From Treponema sp. (GTDB lineage: Bacteria > Spirochaetota > Spirochaetia > Treponematales > Treponemataceae), in the NCBI GenBank assembly GCA_017940005.1, contig JAGAZO010000020.1:186001-250000 (forward strand): a stretch of DNA of 64,000 bases, written 5' to 3'. The notes under the pieces were generated by a model. That model saw only the letters and a program-made list of their open reading frames with translations, was not told the origin of the DNA and did not search any database. The position numbers and the translations under genes were made by a program. Of the stretch, positions 27,000 to 33,663 are shown piece by piece (positions within the stretch are counted from its first letter, which is position 1; every line of letters begins with the position of its first letter).

Positions 27000-28478
27000 T
27001 CATACAAGTTCTGCCGCCGCTTCAAGCTCTTCGCCGCGCTCTATAGCTGCAACAAGTGGCCGCACAATGCGCACACGCACTTCACTCCCCGCTTTTGGAA
27101 GCTCTTGCGTGCTGCTTGCAACAGCGCAGTGCAAAAAGTTTTCTGTCATCGCACGAAATTCTTTTTCACCAGGCTTTGCGTTTTCTGCAATTGCGCGAAC
27201 TGTTTTTCCGCCCCACGAATCAATGTACGCAATCTTTTGCGCATGTGCAAACGATGCAAGCGTTTTGACGCGCGCTTTTTTTATTCGCTCAGGTATTTTT
27301 TGCTTCATCGCAAACGCTTCTGTTCCTGGACGCGCAGAAAACGGAAATGCATGGACATATGAAAAATTGCACGCGCGGCAGAGCGCAAGCGTCTTGTCAA
27401 AATCGTCGTCGCTTTCTTCTGGAAATCCTGCAATGATGTCGCATGCAAAAAACGCGCTTTCTTTTGCCGAACGCAGCAATGCTACAGAACGCGCAACATC
27501 TTCTGCACAGTAATTGCGCTTCATCGCTTGGAGCACCGCATCGCTTCCGCTCTGCACAGACAGATGAAAATGAGGACGCACGCGTTCGTCTTTGACAATG
27601 GCGCAAAATCGCTCGTCAATAATTTCAGGATACAAGCTCGATATGCGGAATGCGATGCCGCTCGTCTCTCTTAACAATTTTTCAAGCAAATCTGCAAACG
27701 TGCAATATGCGCCGTCATATTCGCCGCGGTACTGCGCAAGATTCACCGCAGTGAGCACCACTTCCTTTTGTCCCGCCGCTATAAGCTCCTGCACACGCGC
27801 AACAACATCGCGCACAGGAAGCGAAACAGATTTTCCGCGCGCAAGGCGAATTGCGCAATATGAGCATGCGCAGTTGCAGCCGTCCTGTATTTTGAGCGAA
27901 GCGCGCGAATGCGCCAAAAATGTATCTGTGGAAAGACGGAATGCATCTTCAGAAAAATAATATTTACCGCCATCGGCATGCGATGTCGGAGCAGCAAACA
28001 GCGATGAGCGCAACAGTTCGGAAAACGCAAGAGCATCGAAACGCGTGCGCGGTTCAGACTGCATCCTTGCTGCAAGCAGCGCAGGAACATCAGCAAGGCG
28101 CGACTTGCACAATCCCGGAAGCGCGGCGACGCGCCAATCGAGCAGCTCCAATTCACTTTGCGCAAGCTCTGCATAGCAGCCGGTAACTGCCACAGAAGCA
28201 TTCGGACATTTTTCGAGCAGCAAGCGAATCACTCTGCGCGCTTTTTGCTCCGCTTTTTGCGTCACTGCACATGTGTTCACAACGCAGAGCAGCACTGAAT
28301 CAAGCTTCTCGCTTGCGGCGTTCGGCACGTCCATCGTCACAGCAAAACCCGCATCAGAAAAAAAACGAGCTGCAGCTTCGCTTTCAATTTGATTGAGGCG
28401 GCATCCTAATGTTTCAAAAAGAATTTGCGGAGACGGCACGTGTTTACTGCAGCCGTGACGTGATGCGATTTTTGCCAT
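27000..28478 (-). CDS. mtaB: tRNA (t6A37) methylthiotransferase MtaB
   Basis: Radical-SAM methylthiotransferase that adds a methylthio group to t6A at position 37 of ANN-decoding tRNAs. The N-terminal UPF0004 domain has its cluster cysteines in FETLGCRLNQIE, VNTCAVTQKAEQKAR and AVTGCYAE. The radical-SAM motif is GCNCACSYCAIR (CxxxCxxC). Later landmarks are LSVQSGSD and IAGFPEE. A TRAM-like tail closes it. The start is uncertain: ATG 28478 overlaps the TPR gene by 35 nt; GTG 28439 lies just after the TPR stop and gives the usual short N-terminus. Neither has a good ribosome site, so coupling to the TPR gene is likely. It could otherwise be a MiaB relative, but TLGC and length favour MtaB. Confidence 0.88.
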   Translation of the reverse strand: MAKIASRHGCSKHVPSPQILFETLGCRLNQIESEAAARFFSDAGFAVTMDVPNAASEKLDSVLLCVVNTCAVTQKAEQKARRVIRLLLEKCPNASVAVTGCYAELAQSELELLDWRVAALPGLCKSRLADVPALLAARMQSEPRTRFDALAFSELLRSSLFAAPTSHADGGKYYFSEDAFRLSTDTFLAHSRASLKIQDGCNCACSYCAIRLARGKSVSLPVRDVVARVQELIAAGQKEVVLTAVNLAQYRGEYDGAYCTFADLLEKLLRETSGIAFRISSLYPEIIDERFCAIVKDERVRPHFHLSVQSGSDAVLQAMKRNYCAEDVARSVALLRSAKESAFFACDIIAGFPEESDDDFDKTLALCRACNFSYVHAFPFSARPGTEAFAMKQKIPERIKKARVKTLASFAHAQKIAYIDSWGGKTVRAIAENAKPGEKEFRAMTENFLHCAVASSTQELPKAGSEVRVRIVRPLVAAIERGEELEAAAELV

Positions 28479-29289
28479 TGCGCGCATCGGCAGAAGCAGC
28501 ATTGAGCAGCAACGCCTCGTCGTATGCGGCAAGCGATTCATAATAATTGCCCGCCATTTCACGCGCATATCCAAGCCTTGTCCACCATGCGTCGAGCAGC
28601 GGTTCTTTTTTTACGGCGGCAGAAAGAGAAATGTCTGCATGCTGATAGCGCGCTTGGCGTATGTAGATTTCTCCCATAAAGTAATACGCAGCACCAACGC
28701 GCGAACCGCTTTCAGGCACACTTGCAACATAGCGCTGAAACTGCTCAAGCGCGCCGTTGTTTTTTCCAAGATAGTACTTTGCCTCGCCAAAAATCTCTAT
28801 GAGGCGCAAATCGTACGGACTCACTTTCAAGCCGTCGGCAGCGCGCTGCTCCGCTTCCGCATACTGGCGATTTCGCACAAGCGACCAGCACAAAACAACA
28901 TATGACTCAACGCGAGTAGGATCCTGTCTAAGCTCTGATTCGCAGACTGAAATAGCTTCGGGATAGTTCCCATTTTGATACAAGACGAGCGCATCTTGCT
29001 GCTGACGGCGTTGCGGCGCAGTTTGCGTGCGCGTGACAGGAGACTGACGCGGTGTTTCCTGAACAGGGAGCTGCGGATGCGGCGCTTCCTGCCGTTCAGA
29101 TTCTTGCAGCACGGCAGCTGACTGGGTCGCCTGTGGCGAAGAGGGCGGCACAATATCAGTGACAGGTTCAGCCTGAATCTGCCCAGTCGCCGTAGCGGGA
29201 TTTTCAGGAACAACAGTTTCCTGCTCCTGCGCAAAAGCAATGCCTACAAAAAGAACGCCCCAAAACAACAATTGACGAAATACTTTCAT
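28444..29289 (-). CDS. Exported TPR protein
   Basis: A 281-residue protein with a signal peptide (LLFWGVLFVGIAFAQ), a Pro/Gln-rich linker to about residue 100, and then about four tetratricopeptide repeats (ALVLYQNGNYPEAISVCESE; SLVRNRQYAEAEQRAADGLK). TPRs mediate protein-protein contact, here probably in the periplasm. It begins 1 nt after the bactofilin stop, with no ribosome site of its own, so it is read by coupling from bactofilin. The partner is unknown. Confidence 0.82.
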   Translation of the reverse strand: MKVFRQLLFWGVLFVGIAFAQEQETVVPENPATATGQIQAEPVTDIVPPSSPQATQSAAVLQESERQEAPHPQLPVQETPRQSPVTRTQTAPQRRQQQDALVLYQNGNYPEAISVCESELRQDPTRVESYVVLCWSLVRNRQYAEAEQRAADGLKVSPYDLRLIEIFGEAKYYLGKNNGALEQFQRYVASVPESGSRVGAAYYFMGEIYIRQARYQHADISLSAAVKKEPLLDAWWTRLGYAREMAGNYYESLAAYDEALLLNAASADARNGKNRITSRLQ

Positions 29290-29290
29290 A

Positions 29291-29650
29291 TTATTTTACC
29301 ATAGTGCATCTGCCGGTAAATGTGCTACCCGGCTCAAGGACAACTTGTTCAGATATGATGTCGCCATCAAGCGAGCCTGAAGCAGTTACAAATACTATTT
29401 TTTTTGCAGTGATATTTCCTTTTACACTTCCTCTAACAAGCACTCTGTTTGCCTTTATATCTGCGTCCACAACAGCACCGCTATCTATGACAAGGTCGCT
29501 CGTGGCATCAATGCTACCTTTTACTTTGCCACGAATCATGAATGGCTTTGCAAACCTGATGCTGCCGGTAAACAAAATATCTGTTTCCACTACAGTATCA
29601 AAAGCTTCTTCCTCAAGGTCGAAGATATCGGTATCCTTTACATCAAACAT
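29291..29650 (-). CDS. Bactofilin-family polymer-forming cytoskeletal protein
   Basis: A 119-residue right-handed beta-helix protein with the bactofilin core: ILFTGSIRFAKPFMIRGKVKG, VIDSGAVVDADIKAN, VLVRGSVKGNITAKK, VVLEPGSTFTGRC. Bactofilins self-assemble into filaments without nucleotide and often recruit peptidoglycan enzymes to shape the cell. The acidic N-terminus replaces the usual proline-rich tail. No Shine-Dalgarno precedes the ATG; the -10 box ends 6 nt before it. Confidence 0.92.
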   Translation of the reverse strand: MFDVKDTDIFDLEEEAFDTVVETDILFTGSIRFAKPFMIRGKVKGSIDATSDLVIDSGAVVDADIKANRVLVRGSVKGNITAKKIVFVTASGSLDGDIISEQVVLEPGSTFTGRCTMVK

Positions 29651-29656
29651 ATATAC

Positions 29657-29685
29657 ACTTTACCGTGAAAAAGATGTGAGGTCAA
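29657..29685 (-). promoter_or_regulatory. Promoter of bactofilin, predicting a leaderless transcript
   Basis: Minus strand: TTGACC (29685-29680), 17 nt, TAAAGT (29662-29657), then GTATAT and the ATG. The predicted +1 is at or next to the A of the start codon. Confidence 0.5.
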
Positions 29686-29708
29686 GATAACACCAGTAAA
29701 AAAACTTC

Positions 29709-29737
29709 TTGCTATTTTGCGCCATACGGTTTATCAT
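29709..29737 (+). promoter_or_regulatory. Promoter of pta
   Basis: TTGCTA (29709-29714), 17 nt, TATCAT (29732-29737); the leader is about 35 nt and ends in GAAGGAG before the ATG. Confidence 0.45.
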
Positions 29738-29778
29738 AAAAAAGTTATTACAAAGCTATCATATGAGAAGGAGATACT

Positions 29779-31098
29779 ATGGCTACATCGAAAAAGACAA
29801 CGGCAAAAAAAACGGCTGCAAACAAAACAGCTCCCAAAGCGAGCGCAAAAAAAACGACGGCTAAAGCCACGGCAAAATCAACAAAGGCAACAGCCAAAAA
29901 GGCTGCCGCAAAAAATTCAACAAAAACAAAAGCGGCGGCAAAAAGAACAGTTGCCAATGCGGGCGCAAAAAAAACTGCGGCTAAAAAGACAACTGCAACG
30001 ACCGCAACAAAATCAAAACAGACTTCAAAAAAATCTGCCGCAGCGACAACAGCAAAAAAGAGCGGCATAGATTTTACCGCCGAGATGCTCAAAAAAGCGC
30101 AAGCATATCAAAAGACGCTCGTGCTTCCTGAAGGCGATGAGGAGCGCACAATCAAAGCGGCAGCAAAAATCGTTTCAAAGAAAATCGCAAAAAAAGTTAC
30201 GCTGCTTGGCGAGCGCGCAAAAATCGAGGCGCTTGCAAAATCGCTCGGCGTGTCGCTTGCAGGCGTTGACATCATAGACCCCGCAACATCGGAATGGCTC
30301 GATGAATTCGGGCGCATCTATTTTGAAATGCGGCAAGGCAAAATCGACAAAAAGACAACTCTTCCGGAAATTCCCGATGTCGCGGCAGGCAAAGCGTACC
30401 TTGTAAAAGATTATTTGAGCTTCGGCGCAATGATGGTGCATACAGGAAAAGCAGACGCAATGGTAAGCGGCGCTCGAGCTGCCACAGCAGACTTGCTCCG
30501 TGCAGGCTTAAAAATAATTGGAACAGAAAGCAGCACGGCATCTTCGTGCTTTGTCATGGACATGCACGATTCTTCTTGGGGCCACAAAGGGCTCATGATT
30601 TTCTCCGACTGCGCGGTAGTTCCGGAACCAGATGCCGAGCAGCTTTCAGACATCGCGGTAGCGGCAGGAAAATCGTGCAAGGCGCTGCTCGGCTGCGAGC
30701 CTGTTGTCGCAATGCTCTCGTTCTCCACAAAGGGCTCTGGCGGAAAACTGCCGCCCGTGCTGCTCGTGCAGGAAGCTGTTCAAAAGGCGCATGAAAAAGC
30801 GCCCGCGCTCTTGCTCGACGGCGAGCTTCAGTCAGATGCCGCGCTCGTGCCGTCAGTCACAGACACAAAAGCGCCCGGCTCTCCCATTCGCGGAAAAGTG
30901 AACACGATTGTCTTCCCGAACTTGAGCGCAGGCAACATAGGCTACAAGCTCGTGCAACGGCTTGCCCACGCTGACGCATACGGACCAGTGCTGCAAGGCT
31001 TCAAAAAACCGATAAGCGACTTGTCGCGCGGCTGCTCTGTCGACGACATTGTCGTCACGTCGGCAATTACGCTTGTGCAGGCAGGAAGCGCGCAGTAA
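29779..31098 (+). CDS. pta: Phosphate acetyltransferase with histone-H1-like N-terminal tail
   Basis: Interconverts acetyl-CoA and acetyl phosphate; with acetate kinase it supplies ATP in fermenters. It has 439 residues. ATG 29779 follows GAAGGAG. Residues about 1-92 are almost only Lys, Ala, Thr and Ser (for example KKTTAKKTAANKT), as in histone H1 C-tails. The catalytic part (about 95-439) is a normal short-form Pta: SGARAATADLLRAGLK, FSDCAVVPEPDAEQLSDIA, MLSFSTKGSGG, NTIVFPNLSAGNIGYKLVQR. The tail has no counterpart in classical Pta and could bind nucleic acid or acidic surfaces. The CapA-like gene follows 3 nt later. Confidence 0.93.
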   Translation: MATSKKTTAKKTAANKTAPKASAKKTTAKATAKSTKATAKKAAAKNSTKTKAAAKRTVANAGAKKTAAKKTTATTATKSKQTSKKSAAATTAKKSGIDFTAEMLKKAQAYQKTLVLPEGDEERTIKAAAKIVSKKIAKKVTLLGERAKIEALAKSLGVSLAGVDIIDPATSEWLDEFGRIYFEMRQGKIDKKTTLPEIPDVAAGKAYLVKDYLSFGAMMVHTGKADAMVSGARAATADLLRAGLKIIGTESSTASSCFVMDMHDSSWGHKGLMIFSDCAVVPEPDAEQLSDIAVAAGKSCKALLGCEPVVAMLSFSTKGSGGKLPPVLLVQEAVQKAHEKAPALLLDGELQSDAALVPSVTDTKAPGSPIRGKVNTIVFPNLSAGNIGYKLVQRLAHADAYGPVLQGFKKPISDLSRGCSVDDIVVTSAITLVQAGSAQ

Positions 31099-31101
31099 CA
31101 T

Positions 31102-32283
31102 ATGAAACAACGGCTCATCCTCCTTGTGCTTTGCATAACGCTGCTCGCAACATGCAGGACTGCGCCGGTGCGCGACAACGCCGCGCCCGCAAAACAGAAA
31201 CAGCGCGAGCCGTTCCAAGAGCGGCTTACGCTGCTGTTTGCAGGCGACATCATGGCGCACAAGCCCAATTACAACATGAGCGACTACTCATCAATCTGGA
31301 GCGATGTTGCGCCGCTCGTCTCATCGTGCGATTTTTCTTTTGCAAACATAGAAGCGCCGGTAGACGACACGCTGCCCTACTCCACGTTTCCCTTTTTCAA
31401 CATGCGCCGCGACTATCCCGAAGCAGCCATAGACGCAGGCTTCAACGTGTTTTCGCTCGTGAACAACCACTCGAACGACAAAGAGCTTTCAGGCATGCAG
31501 CACACGATTGCATGGGCGGAAGAAGCTGCGGAAAAGCGGCGCGGCACAGAGCGCGAAGTCTTTTTTGCGGGACTGAAAAAATCGGCAGACGAAGAGATAG
31601 GCTATAAAATCATGCGGAAAAACGGCTGGACAATTCTCTTTTGCGCGACAACAGAAATCCTCAACAGAAAAATCGCATCGGAATACATGAATTATGTCGA
31701 AGCAACGCCGAGCGCGCGGAACGCTTTCAAAGAGCGCGTCAAGAAAATCAGAGCAGAAAACGAGTGCGACATTTTCATTCTGTCGCTTCATGCGTACATG
31801 CCCGAATACATACGCACTGTGCCGAAAGAACTGCGAACATACTACTACGAGCTGCTCGACTGCGGCGTAGACGTCATCTGGGCAAACCACCCGCACGTAG
31901 TGCTTGAGCGCGAATTTGTCGGCAAAAAAGAAGAAGGCCGTTTTTCAAAATTGATACTGTACGCAAACGGCAACACAATAAGCGCGCAGCGATACGAGCC
32001 GCAATTTTCCGCTCCGCACAACGCGCGCGAATACACAGGCGACGGACTTTTGTACAAAGTCACCTACTTCAAAAAAGACAAGGACGGCGCGCCCATCCTT
32101 GAAGAGACAGAAGCGCACTACATAACAACATACATCACGACAGCGTGGACATTCGTCATTAAATTTCTCAACGACGATTTTATCGACTACTTGAAAAGCG
32201 TGGAGCGGCACAACTGGGCGCGCTACATTGCCGCGCGCAAAAAAATCATGGAGCAAACGCCAGTCATAAAAACATGGCGATAA
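31102..32283 (+). CDS. CapA/PgsA-like calcineurin-fold lipoprotein
   Basis: A 393-residue lipoprotein; the signal peptide ends at lipobox LLATC. The body is a CapA-type (PGA_cap) metallophosphatase fold: LLFAGDIMAHKP, FANIEAPVDD, FSLVNNHSND, ILSLHAYMPEY and WANHPHVVLE hold the usual Asp, Asn and His metal ligands. Family members act in poly-glutamate capsule export or anchoring, and many have unknown substrates. It is outside the cytoplasm, lies 3 nt after pta and ends at a terminator. Confidence 0.85.
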   Translation: MKQRLILLVLCITLLATCRTAPVRDNAAPAKQKQREPFQERLTLLFAGDIMAHKPNYNMSDYSSIWSDVAPLVSSCDFSFANIEAPVDDTLPYSTFPFFNMRRDYPEAAIDAGFNVFSLVNNHSNDKELSGMQHTIAWAEEAAEKRRGTEREVFFAGLKKSADEEIGYKIMRKNGWTILFCATTEILNRKIASEYMNYVEATPSARNAFKERVKKIRAENECDIFILSLHAYMPEYIRTVPKELRTYYYELLDCGVDVIWANHPHVVLEREFVGKKEEGRFSKLILYANGNTISAQRYEPQFSAPHNAREYTGDGLLYKVTYFKKDKDGAPILEETEAHYITTYITTAWTFVIKFLNDDFIDYLKSVERHNWARYIAARKKIMEQTPVIKTWR

Positions 32284-32290
32284 TTGAAGC

Positions 32291-32316
32291 GCGGCATAGT
32301 TTGCCGCATATTTTTT
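32291..32316 (+). terminator. Rho-independent terminator after the CapA-like gene
   Basis: GCGGCA (32291-32296) pairs with TGCCGC (32302-32307) across TAGTT, followed by ATATTTTTT. Confidence 0.75.
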
Positions 32317-32317
32317 A

Positions 32318-32460
32318 GGGTGCATCCGTGCGGGCTTTTTTTCGTATGCCCGCACGGTCGGGCTGCTGCAGGTTGCGGCTTTCGCCTCCAGCCTCCTCGA
32401 TTGCAGGCACGCCCGCAATCTGCGGTGGCCGCTCCGCGCCTTCCGCATCCCTTGCACACC
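32318..32460. repeat. GC-rich structured intergenic block, candidate dispersed repeat
   Basis: CCGTGCGGGC (32326-32335) pairs perfectly with GCCCGCACGG (32348-32357) around a T-rich 12-nt loop. Further on, GATTGC...GCAATC can fold. No ORF or ribosome site is convincing. The block resembles the small GC-rich intergenic repeats that recur in some bacterial chromosomes. Only one copy is in this window, so repeat status is untested. Confidence 0.35.
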
Positions 32461-32503
32461 GCGTGGTTTTGACTATTAGTTTCACTAATAGTCAAAACCA
32501 CGC
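32461..32503. repeat. Perfect 20-bp inverted repeat over a stop codon
   Basis: gcgtggttttgactattagt (32461-32480), a 3-nt loop TTC, then its exact reverse complement (32484-32503). The right arm is the last codons and stop of the lipoprotein gene; the left arm is a mirrored copy just outside it. No T-run follows on the minus strand, so it could block exonucleases rather than terminate. Confidence 0.8.
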
Positions 32504-33444
32504 ACAACTAGCACATATATATCGTCGCTTTTGTTATGTTCATGCGCATCTCCATTGACAAAAGTGACAAGCATTGCCTGTTTATCAGCGGAAGAAAACT
32601 GATTTCCTGTCCAATACCACGCTTTCTCAAGCTCCCGTATTTTGCAACCACTGCCAACAATGTTAAAAAGCATTGCAAGCGAATAGCTGATTGCCTCTTT
32701 GTTGTTGTACACCTGTTTAAGCTCGTATATGCTCGGTATATACCAACCGTCGCCATATTCTTTTGCCCATTTGAACGCGTCACAATCAGCAAGTGCATCG
32801 CTTTCCGTTTTCCCATTTTCTTTATAAATTTTTACAATTTCATTCCAGTTATCGCTGCCATCTATGTCGCTTTCTTGTATTGCAATGATATTTTGCGTAC
32901 AGGCGAGCGTTTCATCTTTTGCCCATACGAGAAACAGTCCAATGTCAAGCCCCACGCAATATGCTTTACCGCCCTTTTCAAACGCAAGCACGCCAACAGC
33001 TTTTCTTGTACCAAGCGTTGCCGCATCTAACGTTACCACATCATCTTTCAGCACCCATGTGCCGTCGTCAAGCAGTATGTCGCCCGCAACATGCCGTACT
33101 TTCCACTTTGCATAGAGCGTTGTGTTCTTTGTGATTGCCGCGGCAAAATTAAACGCTGTCGTACAGTTCTCATCGCTGTACCAGCCGTCAAATAGATATC
33201 CGCTTTTTGTTGGCGCAACAGGCTCCATTGCCTTTTTTCCAGTTTCTACTGTCTGTACAGAAATACTACTGCCGCCGTTAGTATTGAATGTAACGCTGTA
33301 TGTGACTGTTGGCGTACTGCCGCCATCTGAATTATCGATTCCAGAGCTACTGCTTCCAGAATTGCTGCTCGTCGCCTGCTTGCATCCTGCACATATGAGT
33401 GCTGCGCATGCTGCTGCAAGCAAAAAATAATTACTCTGTTTCAT
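32485..33444 (-). CDS. Lipoprotein with InlB B-repeat and Lcl-type C-terminal domain
   Basis: A 319-residue surface-type lipoprotein. ATG 33444 has AAGGTGA upstream; the lipobox is ICAGC. A Ser/Gly/Asn linker is followed by one Listeria-Bacteroides (InlB B) repeat (SVTFNTNGGSSIS ... PVAPTKSGYLFDGWYSDE ... TTLYAKWK). The C-terminal half resembles DUF1566/Lcl domains: WAKEYGDGWYIPSIYELKQVY and KAWYWTGNQFSS. Such lipoproteins are numerous in gut and oral treponemes; their binding partners are mostly unknown. The gene ends inside a perfect inverted repeat and has a palindrome upstream. Confidence 0.85.
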   Translation of the reverse strand: MKQSNYFLLAAACAALICAGCKQATSSNSGSSSSGIDNSDGGSTPTVTYSVTFNTNGGSSISVQTVETGKKAMEPVAPTKSGYLFDGWYSDENCTTAFNFAAAITKNTTLYAKWKVRHVAGDILLDDGTWVLKDDVVTLDAATLGTRKAVGVLAFEKGGKAYCVGLDIGLFLVWAKDETLACTQNIIAIQESDIDGSDNWNEIVKIYKENGKTESDALADCDAFKWAKEYGDGWYIPSIYELKQVYNNKEAISYSLAMLFNIVGSGCKIRELEKAWYWTGNQFSSADKQAMLVTFVNGDAHEHNKSDDIYVLVVRGFDY

Positions 33445-33475
33445 GACATCACCTTACAATATAATTTTTATACAA

Positions 33476-33494
33476 ATATAACATTTTGTTATAT
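33476..33494. promoter_or_regulatory. Palindrome in the promoter region of the InlB-repeat lipoprotein
   Basis: ATATAACA-TTT-TGTTATAT is a perfect 8-bp-arm palindrome, 32 nt upstream of the start codon, in a very AT-rich stretch. It could be an operator. The remaining space to 33627 shows a weak hairpin (CTCACA...TGTGAG) and nothing else. Confidence 0.35.
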
Positions 33495-33627
33495 AAAATC
33501 AATAAAAACCGCCCTATATGAGATTTTTTCTCACATCGCGCTGCTTTTGTGAGCAGAGATTTCCATTCTTTAGCTTTACTTTTTGCTGTCAGCAGCACAG
33601 CACAGATAAAACGTACTAAAGCAGCAG

Positions 33628-33657
33628 TTGGCAGGAATCGCTAAAATGAGGTATAGT
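33628..33657 (+). promoter_or_regulatory. Promoter of hrpA, predicting a leaderless transcript
   Basis: TTGGCA (33628-33633), 18 nt, TATAGT (33652-33657), then six bases and ATG 33664. The predicted +1 falls on the start codon. Confidence 0.5.
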
Positions 33658-33663
33658 GAACGC

